From an uncultured Gemmiger sp. (GTDB taxonomy: Bacteria; Bacillota; Clostridia; Oscillospirales; Ruminococcaceae), in assembly GCA_944388145.1 (NCBI GenBank), contig CALXHQ010000001.1, positions 124,001-188,000 of the forward strand: DNA of 64,000 nucleotides, in the 5' to 3' direction. Within the stretch, counting starts at the first letter, position 1. The number at the start of each line of letters is the position of its first letter. The notes under the pieces were generated by a model, which did not search any database, had not been told where the DNA came from, and was given only the letters and a program-made list of their open reading frames with translations. This document shows, piece by piece, positions 44,200 to 55,144 of this stretch. The translations under genes were made by a program, and so were the position numbers.

Positions 44200-44415
44200 T
44201 TATTGCTGTTGCTTGAATTTTACAGCATCGCAAATATCACCTATATTGCAGTCCAAATATTCACATATCCGCAAAAGTACGGAAAGGGCAACTTCTTCAT
44301 TTTTGCGCAGTTTTGTCATCGTGCCAGTAGAAATATTCAAATCCTTTCTTAAAGTTGCCGGTGCAATTTCCTTTTCTATAAGCAGAATCCAAAGCTTTTT
44401 ATAATTGATCTTCAC
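44200..44415 (-). CDS. Small XRE-family regulator
   Basis: 71-residue helix-turn-helix protein (KINYKKLWILLIEKEIAPATLRKDLNIS start region, with TGTMTKLRKNEEV as recognition helix and LLRICEYLDCNIGDICD as the last helices). It matches the short Cro/C1-type regulators common in Firmicute mobile DNA. GTG 44415 gives the usual MKINYKKLW N-terminus; GTG 44424 is an alternative. It is the first gene of the AT-rich island operon and lies 20 nt ahead of the zinc-ribbon gene. It probably controls its own promoter. Confidence 0.82.
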   Translation of the reverse strand: MKINYKKLWILLIEKEIAPATLRKDLNISTGTMTKLRKNEEVALSVLLRICEYLDCNIGDICDAVKFKQQQ

Positions 44416-44456
44416 ATCACACACCCACTACAGCACAGTTGCTTTTGCTTATACTT

Positions 44457-44485
44457 AGTATAACTATATATCGTTAATTCGTCAA
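44457..44485 (-). promoter_or_regulatory. Promoter of the AT-rich island operon
   Basis: Minus strand TTGACG (44480-44485), 17-base spacer, TATACT (44457-44462). Strong sigma-A match about 40 nt upstream of the XRE gene. Confidence 0.7.
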
Positions 44486-44565
44486 CATATTTCTTTCAAA
44501 GTAAAGCCAATTTTCCAAGAAGTTGCGAATTTCATTTCAGCAGAATTTTACTGACTTATTTAGGT

Positions 44566-44607
44566 TTATACCGCAAATCCCCCGCCGGCACAAGACCGGC
44601 GGGGGAT
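44566..44607 (+). repeat. Right 42-bp direct repeat bounding the AT-rich island
   Basis: Same orientation and 41 of 42 bases identical to 41278-41319. The hairpin is perfect here (one base differs in the left copy). GC-rich sequence resumes immediately beyond it. Similarity resumes after a 4-nt indel with TTTTGGC. Confidence 0.85.
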
Positions 44608-44660
44608 GAATTTTGGCCCGCGGCAGGCACTGCCTGTACCGCTTTGGCCGGAAGCGGGGG

Positions 44661-45059
44661 TCACTCCCCTTCCGGCAGCTGGGCGACGGCCAGGCAGGCA
44701 AGGCCCAGCCCCAGCATCAGCAGGGCGGACCGGCTGTCCAGCGCGTTCAGCAGCGTCAGGACCGCCACCGCGATCCCCATGGCCACCGCCACGCCCTTGA
44801 GCGCCAGCTCCACAACCTTGCCCACAGGCTTGGGCTGCGGGGCCGCCGCGCCGGTGCGGGCCTGCATCAGTTCGTCCACCGTGACGCCCAGAATCCCGGC
44901 CAGGCGGGGCATAGAGGCAACGTCCGGGCAGGAGACATCACGCTCCCATTTTGAGACGGCCTTGTCGGTGACGCCCATCTGATCGGCCAGTTCCAGCTGG
45001 GTCATATTTTTGGCTTTGCGCAGTTCGGCAATACGGGTTCCAAGGGTCTGCTGTGCCAT
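44661..45059 (-). CDS. XRE regulator with C-terminal membrane helices
   Basis: 132-residue protein. The N-terminal helix-turn-helix (residues 4-62; KNMTQLELADQMGVTDKAVSKWERDVSCPD) is followed by a short Pro-rich linker. Two hydrophobic segments at about 80-130 make it a membrane-tethered transcription factor. ATG 45059 with AAGGAGG upstream is preferred over a longer frame. It lies just outside the AT-rich island and has GC-rich codons. Targets are unknown. Confidence 0.82.
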   Translation of the reverse strand: MAQQTLGTRIAELRKAKNMTQLELADQMGVTDKAVSKWERDVSCPDVASMPRLAGILGVTVDELMQARTGAAAPQPKPVGKVVELALKGVAVAMGIAVAVLTLLNALDSRSALLMLGLGLACLAVAQLPEGE

Positions 45060-45153
45060 AGCGGATTCCTCCTTCTGGTTTGGGTGGGGCTGCTTTCTCC
45101 GTTCCCACCCTACCACACCGGCGGCCATCCCGCAACCGATTTGCAGTTCACCA

Positions 45154-45193
45154 CCGGTAGAACGGCAGTTTACCCCGGTAGAGCGGCAGCTTT
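45154..45193. repeat. Two 21-bp-period imperfect tandem repeats
   Basis: Two copies of a CCGGTAGARCGGCAGYTT-like unit at 45154-45171 and 45175-45193. They lie about 95-135 bp upstream of the XRE membrane regulator and just past the YjbR-EVE stop. The two-turn spacing suits tandem protein binding. Confidence 0.5.
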
Positions 45194-45207
45194 GCCACGT
45201 CCGGGCG

Positions 45208-45987
45208 TCATTTTTCCATCGTCTGGCCGGGCAGGGTCTCGATGTAATGGCGCAGGCTGTTGGTCAGGCCGCGGGGACCGCGCACCGCCCGGATGCCGTG
45301 GGCCTGCAATACCGCCCGGCTGAGCTGCTGTGGCGGAAACCGGCGGACCAGTTTCAGTTCCATCACCTTGTGCATGCGGACATGCGCGTTGGCGAACTCA
45401 TAGGGAATATCCACCTTTGTGGCCGTGCACTCGTACAGCACGGCAGCCACCGGCGCCGCCATATAAATGTAGACCCTGTCCCCCTGCAGCACATTGCTGG
45501 TCTGTTTCCAGTGGATGGTGTCCCCCTTGGCGAAATCCTGCTCAATGTCGTAGTAGGCGGGGTTGGCGGGGATGAGCCAGTCCCTGTTGAGCCGCGGCGC
45601 CTTGGCCTTTTGCCTGCGCAGCCCGGTAAGCGAGTGGCTGATATCCAACAGGAAGGCCAGCTGGCCGGGGTCAAAGCTGCCATCCAGCAAAACCGTAATC
45701 CAGTTTTCCCGGTTCATATGGTAGCCGGGCAGAATCCCCGGCCGGCCGCGCAGCGACCCGGCCATGGCGGGGTCACATTTCAGCTCCACCACGTCGGTGA
45801 TGCCTCCGCCCGGCAGGCCGAGCTTCTCCCGCGGGAGATCCATGACCAGCGCATACCATTTGCGGTTTTCCGGGTGGCGCAGCACCGCATAGTTAGGCGC
45901 TGTGGCCCACAGGTACTCCGGCTGGTCATGGTAGCAGGCCGCCGCATGGGTGAACAGGCCCCTGCGGGTGGATTCCGTAAGTGCCAT
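45208..45987 (-). CDS. MmcQ/YjbR domain fused to EVE-like domain
   Basis: 259 residues. The N-terminal half (about 1-115) matches MmcQ/YjbR (YAVLRHPENRKWYALVMD, GYHMNRENWITVLLDG). The C-terminal half (about 135-259) resembles the EVE/PUA-like fold (IPANPAYYDIEQDF, GDTIHWKQTSNVLQGDRVYIYM, LRHYIE). EVE domains recognise modified bases, so a nucleic-acid-sensing role is plausible. ATG 45987 with GGAGGGGG upstream. It is transcribed divergently from an esterase gene through overlapping promoters. Confidence 0.75.
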   Translation of the reverse strand: MALTESTRRGLFTHAAACYHDQPEYLWATAPNYAVLRHPENRKWYALVMDLPREKLGLPGGGITDVVELKCDPAMAGSLRGRPGILPGYHMNRENWITVLLDGSFDPGQLAFLLDISHSLTGLRRQKAKAPRLNRDWLIPANPAYYDIEQDFAKGDTIHWKQTSNVLQGDRVYIYMAAPVAAVLYECTATKVDIPYEFANAHVRMHKVMELKLVRRFPPQQLSRAVLQAHGIRAVRGPRGLTNSLRHYIETLPGQTMEK

Positions 45988-46002
45988 GGCAACCCCCTCC
46001 CT

Positions 46003-46051
46003 TTGCATTTTCGCGCAACCATAGTATAATTTTTGCAGCGGCAGGCGTCAA
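46003..46051. promoter_or_regulatory. Overlapping divergent promoters
   Basis: Plus strand: TTGCAT (46003-46008), 16 bases, TATAAT (46025-46030), serving the esterase. Minus strand: TTGACG (46046-46051), 17 bases, TATACT (46023-46028), serving the YjbR-EVE gene. The two -10 elements share six base pairs. Confidence 0.65.
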
Positions 46052-46088
46052 GGGCGTACCTGCAGTGCATCCTGGGGAGGGATTTTTC

Positions 46089-46775
46089 ATGCACAAATTT
46101 TCCGTATCGGGCAGGACGGTCACCGTCTATCCGGCCGGGCAGGGCGGCGCACCGCTGGTGGTGCTGAACACTTTCGGCGGCGAAGGCGGGCAGGTATCTG
46201 CCGCCTTGCAGCAGATGGGCAGTCTGCCCTGCACGCTGGCGGCGGTCAGCGGCCTTGCCTGGAACCGGGACATGGCCCCCTGGGACTGCCCGCCCCTGGC
46301 GCCGGGCGCCGACCCCTGCACAGGCGGTGCGGACGAATATCTGGTCCAGCTGCTGGGGACCGTTTTGCCAGAGGTGGAATCCCGCCTGGCTGCGCCGCCT
46401 GCCTGGCGGGGCATCGCCGGGTATTCGCTGGGAGGGCTGTTTGCGCTGTATGCGCTGTACCGCACCGATGTGTTTGCCCGGGCGGCCAGCATATCCGGGT
46501 CGATGTGGTACCCGGGCCTGCTGGAATTTGTGCGGCAGCACCCGCTGAAGCGCCCGCCGGATCGGCTGTATTTTTCCGTTGGCGACCGGGAATGCCGCAC
46601 CCGCAATCCTTACCTGCAAAGGGTGCAGGCCAACACCGAGCAACTGGCTGCCTGGTATCGGGATCTGGGCATCCACTGCCGGTTTGAGCTCAACCCGGGC
46701 GGCCACGGCAAACACGCCGCCCGCCGTACCGCACAGGGCATTGCCTGGATACTGGGCGGCACCGCACAGGCTTGA
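46089..46775 (+). CDS. Alpha/beta-hydrolase, esterase-like
   Basis: 228-residue hydrolase resembling the Esterase D/IroE group. The nucleophile elbow GYSLGG (Ser at about residue 117) follows a VESRLAAPPAWRGIA segment. The acid is likely the Asp in FSVGDRE, and the catalytic His lies in PGGHGKHA near the end. There is no signal peptide, so it should be cytoplasmic. ATG 46089 with GGGGAGGG upstream. Substrate could be an acyl ester or siderophore-type ester; nothing nearby narrows it. Confidence 0.85.
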   Translation: MHKFSVSGRTVTVYPAGQGGAPLVVLNTFGGEGGQVSAALQQMGSLPCTLAAVSGLAWNRDMAPWDCPPLAPGADPCTGGADEYLVQLLGTVLPEVESRLAAPPAWRGIAGYSLGGLFALYALYRTDVFARAASISGSMWYPGLLEFVRQHPLKRPPDRLYFSVGDRECRTRNPYLQRVQANTEQLAAWYRDLGIHCRFELNPGGHGKHAARRTAQGIAWILGGTAQA

Positions 46776-46831
46776 TTTTGCCCGCCGGGCATTCCGCCGT
46801 CCCTGCCCTCGGCATTTTTTGTGCTGCGGTG

Positions 46832-46860
46832 TTTACTCGGGGGACAAAACGTGGTATAAT
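46832..46860 (+). promoter_or_regulatory. Promoter of uvrB-uvrA
   Basis: TTTACT (46832-46837), 17-base spacer, TATAAT (46855-46860) preceded by TGG (extended -10). Gives a leader of about 110 nt. No Firmicute SOS box was recognised around it. Confidence 0.65.
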
Positions 46861-46976
46861 TCTGCTACAACCTATTGTTGTTAAATGTGAGACGGCGTCC
46901 CGTTCCCATTGCCCGCTTTAGGGCGGCACGCGGGGCGCTGCCGTGCGCCCAAAGGGCATACTGATAAGGAGCATGT

Positions 46977-49042
46977 ATGCAAGAAGAGGAATCCATTTTT
47001 CACCTAAAAGCCCCCTTCTCCCCCACCGGCGACCAGCCCCAGGCCATCGAGAAACTGGTGGAGGGCATCAAGGCCGGCGACAAGGGCCAGACGCTTTTGG
47101 GCGTGACGGGCTCGGGCAAAACCTTCACCATGGCAAACATCATTGCCCGCTGCAACCGCCCCACCCTGATTTTGGAGCCCAACAAGACGCTGGCCAGCCA
47201 GATCTGCACCGAGATGCGCGGCTTTTTCCCTGATGACGCGGTGGAATATTTTGTCTCCTACTATGACTACTACCAGCCGGAGGCCTACATTCCTTCCACC
47301 GACACCTATATCGAGAAGGACAGCGCCATCAACGATGAGATCGACCGGCTGCGCCATTCCGCCACCGCGGCGCTGAGCGAGCGGCGCAATGTCATCATTG
47401 TGGCCAGCGTCTCCTGCATTTACTCGCTGGGCGACCCCATCGACTACCGCAGCATGGTCATCAGCCTGCGCCCCGGCATGGAGATGAGCCGGGACGAGCT
47501 CTGCCGCCGGCTGGTGCGGCTGCAGTATGAGCGCAACGACATCAATTTCACCCGCAACAAGTTCCGCGTCCACGGGGATATTGTGGACATCTACCTGGCC
47601 TACATGGACGATCTGGCCATCCGGGTGGAGTTTTTCGGTGACGAGATCGACCGCATCAGCGAGATGCGCCCCCTGACCGGCGAGCGGCAGAACGTGGTGC
47701 GGCATGTGGCCATCTTCCCTGCCAGCCACTACATTGTCAGCCCCGAGAAAATGAAGGCCGGCCTGGCCCGCATCACTCAGGAGCTGGACGAGCAGGTGCG
47801 CAAGTTCACCGCCGAGGGCAAGCTGCTGGAGGCTCAGCGCATTGCCCAGCGCACCAACTATGACATGGAAATGCTGCAGGAAGTGGGCATGTGCAAAGGG
47901 ATTGAGAATTACAGTGCCGTGCTGTCCGGCCGCGCGCCGGGGTCCACCCCCACCACGCTGCTGGACTATTTCCCGAAGGATTTTCTCTTGATGGTGGACG
48001 AGAGCCACGTCATGCTGCCCCAGGTCCGGGGCATGTACGCCGGCGACCACAGCCGCAAGGCCACACTGGTGGAGTACGGCTTCCGCCTGCCCTCCGCCTT
48101 TGACAACCGCCCGCTGCGGTTTGAGGAGTTTGAGGCAAAGGTCGGCCAGACCATCTACGTCAGCGCCACCCCCGGCGAGTACGAGCGCCAGCACTCCACC
48201 CAGGTGGCCGAGCAGGTCATCCGCCCCACCGGCCTGCTGGACCCCATCATCATGGTGCGGCCGGTGGAGGGCCAGATCGAGGACCTGCTGGGCGAGATCC
48301 GCACCCGCATTGACCGGGGCGAGCGCGCCCTGGTCACCACCCTGACCGTCAAGATGGCCGAGGATCTGACCGACTACCTGGAGGAGCACGGCGTCAAGGC
48401 CCGGTATATGCACCACGAGGTGGATACCTTTGAGCGCATGGAGCTGATCAAAGACCTGCGGGTGGGCGCCATCGATGTGATCGTCGGCATCAACCTGCTG
48501 CGCGAAGGGCTGGATCTTCCGGAAGTCTCGCTGATTGCCATTTTGGACGCCGACAAGGAGGGCTTTTTGCGCAGCGAGACCAGCCTGATCCAGACCATCG
48601 GCCGCGCCGCCCGCAACGCCAACGGCGTGGTATTGATGTACGCCGATGAGGTGACCCCCAGCATGGAGCGGGCCATTATGGAGACCGAGCGCCGCCGCGC
48701 CATCCAGGATGCCTATAATAAGGAACACGGCATCACCCCCAAAACCATCGTCAAGGCCATCTCGGGCGGGCTGGAGATCAGCATGTCCGAGGAGAACAAG
48801 AAACTGCGCCAGCGCCGCATGGGCAAGGCCGAGCGGGAGCAGACCATCGCCCGCCTGACCAAGGAGATGAAGGAGGCCGCCCGCCTGCTGGAGTTTGAGC
48901 ACGCGGCGTTCCTGCGGGACCAGATCCAGCGGCTGGAGCGGGGCGAGGACCCCACCATGGACGCCGAGGAGCGTAAAGCCGCCGACAACAAGCGCCGCAG
49001 CGCACGCGGCGCGCGGAAATCCACCAGAGGGAAGGGAAAACA

Positions 49043-49046
<4 letters not shown>
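46977..49046 (+). CDS. uvrB: Excinuclease ABC subunit B
   Basis: Damage-verification helicase of nucleotide excision repair. The 689 residues have Walker [10 protein letters not shown] (about 40-48) and the beta-hairpin [12 protein letters not shown]. The helicase motifs include [20 protein letters not shown] and [11 protein letters not shown]-terminal UVR motif ([13 protein letters not shown]) for UvrC contact precedes a basic tail rich in Lys/Arg/Ala. ATG 46977 with AAGGAG upstream. The last four bases overlap uvrA as TTGA. Confidence 0.97.
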
Positions 49047-51958
<2,912 letters not shown>

Positions 51959-51991
51959 ACCGCCGCTTTCGCATCCTCTTCTTTCAAACCA

Positions 51992-52034
51992 ATGCCCGCC
52001 GCAGAGATTTACTGCTCTGCGGCGGGCATTTTTC
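51992..52034 (+). terminator. Terminator after uvrA
   Basis: Perfect 15-bp stem (51992-52006 with 52015-52029) and TTTTTC. It belongs to the block duplicated near 60604, which also begins with a hairpin plus T-tract. Confidence 0.85.
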
Positions 52035-52300
52035 AACCTCCGGTTGATTTTTCCAACATTTGCGCAACAACGGCTCCATTGTGCGGCGGGCGGGGGCGGT
52101 GGTATGATAAAGGCAACGGAGGCAGACACGGCCGTGGGCATCCGCAGTCCCCCCTGACCTGAAAGCGAGGACTGCCAAATGAAGCCAGGTGAAACCATCC
52201 GCAGCCGCCGTGGTGCCCTGGGCCTGACCCAGGAACAGCTGGCCGATGCTTTGGACGTGACTGCCACCGCGGTGAGCAAATGGGAAAACAGCCTTTCCCG
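51992..52300 (+). repeat. Truncated copy of the XRE-module direct repeat
   Basis: About 310 bp similar to 60604-60915 in the same orientation: hairpin, an almost identical region from GCAACAACGGCTCCATTG through a TGGTATGATAAAGGC promoter, then the first 40 or so codons of the XRE gene. Similarity stops abruptly near 52300, after the codons for SKWEN. Together the copies bracket the pilus island. Confidence 0.85.
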
Positions 52301-52394
52301 AAGCGAAAGAGACAAAACACCCACGCTTACACTCTTCCCTGGTTCCGTTTATTCCACGAGAGCCTTAACCGCAAAAGAGAAAAGACAAAGCTGA
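52179..52394 (+). pseudogene. Truncated XRE regulator gene
   Basis: Residues 1-40 (IRSRRGALGLTQEQLADAL, TAVSKWEN) closely match the regulator at 60801. The frame then enters unrelated sequence, reads about 30 nonsense residues and stops inside the pilus operon terminator. The tetratricopeptide-like body of the full-length gene is absent. It keeps its promoter-like TATGAT (52103-52108), so a 71-residue helix-turn-helix peptide could still be made and might compete for DNA sites. Confidence 0.8.
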
Positions 52395-52425
52395 CAGGCT
52401 GTGCATTTCACACTACCTGCCAGCT
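52389..52425 (-). terminator. Terminator of the pilus operon
   Basis: 10-bp stem with one G-T pair (52389-52398 with 52416-52425) begins one base after the second sortase stop. It is followed on the minus strand by TTGTCTTTTCTCTTTT. Confidence 0.7.
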
Positions 52426-52426
52426 T

Positions 52427-53011
52427 TTATTGTCTTGTGCACCGCACGGTCAGCCGGGTCTGCCCGCTGAGGGTGCAGGTGAACAGCGTCAGATCCCAGC
52501 CGCCTCCGGTCATCTTCTCGATGGCGGTGGGCTGTAAAACCTCGGTTTCCGCCACCTGATAGGCAAAAACGTTGCCCGCCGCATCGGTAAAAATCACCTC
52601 GTCGCCGGGGCGCAAATTGTCCAGCGGGCCAAAGTGGCTGCGGTAGTTGTGGCCCGCAATCACTAGGTTGCCTGCTGTGGTGCCGGCGTACCGGCAGGGG
52701 GCAATTTTGAGTTTGTCGTAGTCCCAGTCGGCCATGACCGGCAGGGTCAGCCCCAGCGTGGGGAAATCCAGCGTGCCGATATACTCGTTGCCGTCGATCA
52801 GAACCGTGGGCATTTCGGATGCTCCTTCGCCGGGCTGTTCCTCCGTGGAGCCGGCCGCATCCGTTTCCGGCAGTGCGGCAAGCACGCCCTGCACGCTGGC
52901 GGCCGCACGGCCATTGTCCCAAATATTATAAGCACACAGCAACAGGGCTGCCGCAATCAGCAGCAGCCCGATGGATGTCCATATACTATTGTACTTTGCC
53001 TTATGCTTCAT
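52427..53011 (-). CDS. Sortase (second, non-class C)
   Basis: 194-residue transpeptidase that likely attaches finished pili or the minor pilin to the wall. It has an N-terminal helix at about 11-28, a linker, and the sortase beta-barrel. Catalytic residues are His121 in VIAGHNYRSHFG, Cys179 in LFTCT, and an Arg at 186 or 190 in TRLTVRC. There is no C-terminal helix, unlike the class C enzyme upstream; class D or B-like is the best guess. The start at ATG 53011 overlaps the minor-pilin gene by 11 nt and has a weak ribosome site, suggesting coupling. Last gene of the operon. Confidence 0.85.
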   Translation of the reverse strand: MKHKAKYNSIWTSIGLLLIAAALLLCAYNIWDNGRAAASVQGVLAALPETDAAGSTEEQPGEGASEMPTVLIDGNEYIGTLDFPTLGLTLPVMADWDYDKLKIAPCRYAGTTAGNLVIAGHNYRSHFGPLDNLRPGDEVIFTDAAGNVFAYQVAETEVLQPTAIEKMTGGGWDLTLFTCTLSGQTRLTVRCTRQ

Positions 53012-53936
53012 GGTCGTGTTTGTGTTTGCGGTGGGCGCGGAACTGTCCAATGCCCACACAGGCCATGCCCAAAGCCAGCAGCAGCGGCACCGGCCACCAG
53101 AGCTGGCCGGTCTGCGGCAGGGTACCGCCGGCCTGTCCCATTGGCGGCGTGCCAGGCGCAGGGGTGCTGCCGGGCTGATCCGGGCTGCCCGGCTGCTGCG
53201 GTTCCTGCCAGGTGTTGGTCACGGTAAAGGCCAGGCCGTCTTGCTCCACCGCCACGGCAAACCCATCGGGGACGTTCTGCTCGGCCACCTGCCACAGGTG
53301 ACCCGGCTCGGACGTCCAGGTATAGCGCCAGCCGTTCAGTGCGTTCAGGGTCACGGTGCGGTCAGGCTGGCCATCACAGAGGAGCTGTACAGTCACGCTC
53401 AGGGGGCGCGCGTTCTCGCCGCCCTGCCAGACCTTGGCCACGGTGTATTCCACCGGCTCCGGTGTGACAGCGGTCTCTTCCGCCTTGATTGTCACCGCTG
53501 TGTCTCCATGCACATGGATCAACACCGGCACCGGGATGTACAGCGTGTTGTTTTGCTGCACGGTTTCGCCGATGGCAAGGTACAGCCCCTCCTCCAGCGC
53601 GCCAAACTGCACACTGCCGGAGGCCACCCGCCCACTGGCGGCGGGGGTTGGGGCGTCCTGGGCAACATAGGCAGCCAGCGTCTCGGCGGCGGCGCGCCAG
53701 TCGGCGGCAGGGCTGTCCTCGTCGGGCAGGGTGACCGGGTAGGCGGCAAAATCATCGGTGGGCTGCCAGCCCGAGTCCGATGCCACCGCCACATGGTACA
53801 GGTCAAACCGGACGTTTTCCCGCTCATGGTAGATGGTCAGGCCGGCACTGCCCGCGGCCATGGCCGGCAGGGCCAGCAGCAACGCCAGAACCAGCGCAAG
53901 CAGGGCGCTAAGATTTCTCTTGTTTGTGTTCCTCAT
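53001..53936 (-). CDS. Minor pilin with Cna-B domain and LPQTG anchor
   Basis: 311-residue secreted protein. The signal peptide is residues 1-27 (LSALLALVLALLLALPAMA). It has an N-terminal pilin-like domain (about 30-155) and a Cna-B domain (about 165-245; VAKVWQGGENARPLSVTVQLL, LNGWRYTW). A Pro/Gly-rich wall-spanning stretch leads to the sorting signal LPQTG (273-277), a hydrophobic helix and a Lys/His/Arg tail. It is likely the basal or anchoring subunit of the pilus. It overlaps the class C sortase gene by 29 nt. ATG 53936. Confidence 0.86.
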   Translation of the reverse strand: MRNTNKRNLSALLALVLALLLALPAMAAGSAGLTIYHERENVRFDLYHVAVASDSGWQPTDDFAAYPVTLPDEDSPAADWRAAAETLAAYVAQDAPTPAASGRVASGSVQFGALEEGLYLAIGETVQQNNTLYIPVPVLIHVHGDTAVTIKAEETAVTPEPVEYTVAKVWQGGENARPLSVTVQLLCDGQPDRTVTLNALNGWRYTWTSEPGHLWQVAEQNVPDGFAVAVEQDGLAFTVTNTWQEPQQPGSPDQPGSTPAPGTPPMGQAGGTLPQTGQLWWPVPLLLALGMACVGIGQFRAHRKHKHDHEA

Positions 53937-54882
53937 GGTGTTTGGTCGATTCCTCCCGGGTCGGGTTGTTCTGGTTTCCCGCCTTGTGTTGTCGTTGTTT
54001 CAGCTGGCGTGCCCGCCGGATGATGCCCACAATGCCGTAAATCAGCAAAATCAGCGCGACAAGCAGCAGGGCCAGCAGGATGACACGCTCGGTCAGAGAA
54101 AGGCTGGAAGCTGTCCCCTCACCCGCCGCACTCTCGGCGGTGGCGGGGGTTTCGATGCGGTGGCCGCGCACCAGCAGGCGGTGGGTGTTGACACCGTAGG
54201 GCGTGCAGGTGTACAGCGTGACCAGGTCCTCGCCGGGAACGATTTGCAAGGGTTCCATCTCGTCCGGCAGGGTGACCAGGATCTGATCCACCTCGTAGGT
54301 CATCACACGGTCCAGCACCGAGAGGGTGAAGGTATCCCCTTCCTCCAGTTGATCCAGATCGGTGAACATTTTGGCTTTGACCAGGCCGTTGTGCGCCGTG
54401 ATGACGCAGTGGGTGCTGGGGCCGCCGGTGGGCAGGCTGGTGCCGATCCAGAAGCCCGCGCCGGACTGCAGGGCCTTTTCCCCGGTGCCCTGGTAGATGG
54501 GCAGGTGGACATTGATTTTAGGGATGTCGATATAGCCCATCATGCCGGTGCCGAGGGGGTTGAGGTACTGCGAGACATCCTGCAGATCCGCCGCATCCTC
54601 GTTCAGGACGGAGCCGGTAAAGGTGCCGGTCTCAGCCAGGCGGCGGTTGTAGGCCTCGGCGGCAGCCCACAGGTCGGAGTAGTCGGCCTGTTCGGCCTCG
54701 GCCACCTGGTTGTACTGGGCGATCTCCTGCACGGCCTGCCAGCGGGCAAACTGGTCGCTGATGGTTGGGTAGAGCAGCACGCCCAGCCCCGCCAGCATAA
54801 GCAGCACCAGGGCGATGGTGACCAGGCTGGGCCGCCGGGATTTTTTTGCGGGCTTTTGGGGTTGTGTGGTATCGTTTGGCAT
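53908..54882 (-). CDS. Class C (pilin) sortase
   Basis: 324-residue pilus polymerase that joins backbone pilins through the sorting motif and a pilin Lys. It has an N-terminal helix at about 20-38 and the sortase domain with His164 (VITAHNGL), Cys226 (TLYTCTPYG) and Arg235 (NTHRLLVRG). A C-terminal helix at about 268-288 is typical of class C. ATG 54882 is the first Met that keeps the conserved region, but no strong ribosome site precedes it. A hairpin at 55053-55098 separates it from the backbone pilin gene. Confidence 0.9.
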   Translation of the reverse strand: MPNDTTQPQKPAKKSRRPSLVTIALVLLMLAGLGVLLYPTISDQFARWQAVQEIAQYNQVAEAEQADYSDLWAAAEAYNRRLAETGTFTGSVLNEDAADLQDVSQYLNPLGTGMMGYIDIPKINVHLPIYQGTGEKALQSGAGFWIGTSLPTGGPSTHCVITAHNGLVKAKMFTDLDQLEEGDTFTLSVLDRVMTYEVDQILVTLPDEMEPLQIVPGEDLVTLYTCTPYGVNTHRLLVRGHRIETPATAESAAGEGTASSLSLTERVILLALLLVALILLIYGIVGIIRRARQLKQRQHKAGNQNNPTREESTKHHEEHKQEKS

Positions 54883-55052
54883 AGGCAATTTTGTCGGGTT
54901 GGAAAGATGGAGTGCGGCGGCGGGCATAAACGCCCGCCCTGCAAGCTGCCGGATAAGGGCAGGTTTGGTAAAAGGCAGGCCGAACGGAGGTTCGGCGGCA
55001 CGGACAACGCCGCAGGCGCAGTGCACGCCTGTGGCGAAGCCCCTGCCGCCGA

Positions 55053-55098
55053 AACATCAGGAAGGCGTCCCCGCGATAAGTAGTAGTTTCCTGATGTT
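55053..55098 (-). other. Intercistronic inverted repeat
   Basis: 11-bp perfect arms (55053-55063, 55088-55098) with a 24-nt loop lie between the backbone pilin stop and the sortase gene. On the minus strand the arm is followed by TCGGC, with no U-tract, so it is more likely an mRNA-stabilising or processing structure than a terminator. It is not a recombinase site: the arms do not match the 59201 repeats. Confidence 0.5.
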
Positions 55099-55144
55099 CC
55101 GGGGCAAGATATGGAGTTGAACTAGCAGCTCACGTTAACAAAGG

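Noticed and set aside
41278-44607. Phage or integrative-element att sites for the AT-rich island
   Set aside because: The 42-bp repeats resemble att duplications, but there is no integrase, tRNA target or phage gene inside. A recombination or terminator-repeat origin is as likely.
46776-46976. SOS (LexA) operator before uvrB
   Set aside because: No sequence resembling the Firmicute CGAAC-N4-GTTCG type box was found near the promoter.
55053-55098. Second recombinase-controlled inversion site in the pilus operon
   Set aside because: The arms share no sequence with the 59201 repeats and the 24-bp centre is far too short to be a switch; a hairpin is the simpler reading.
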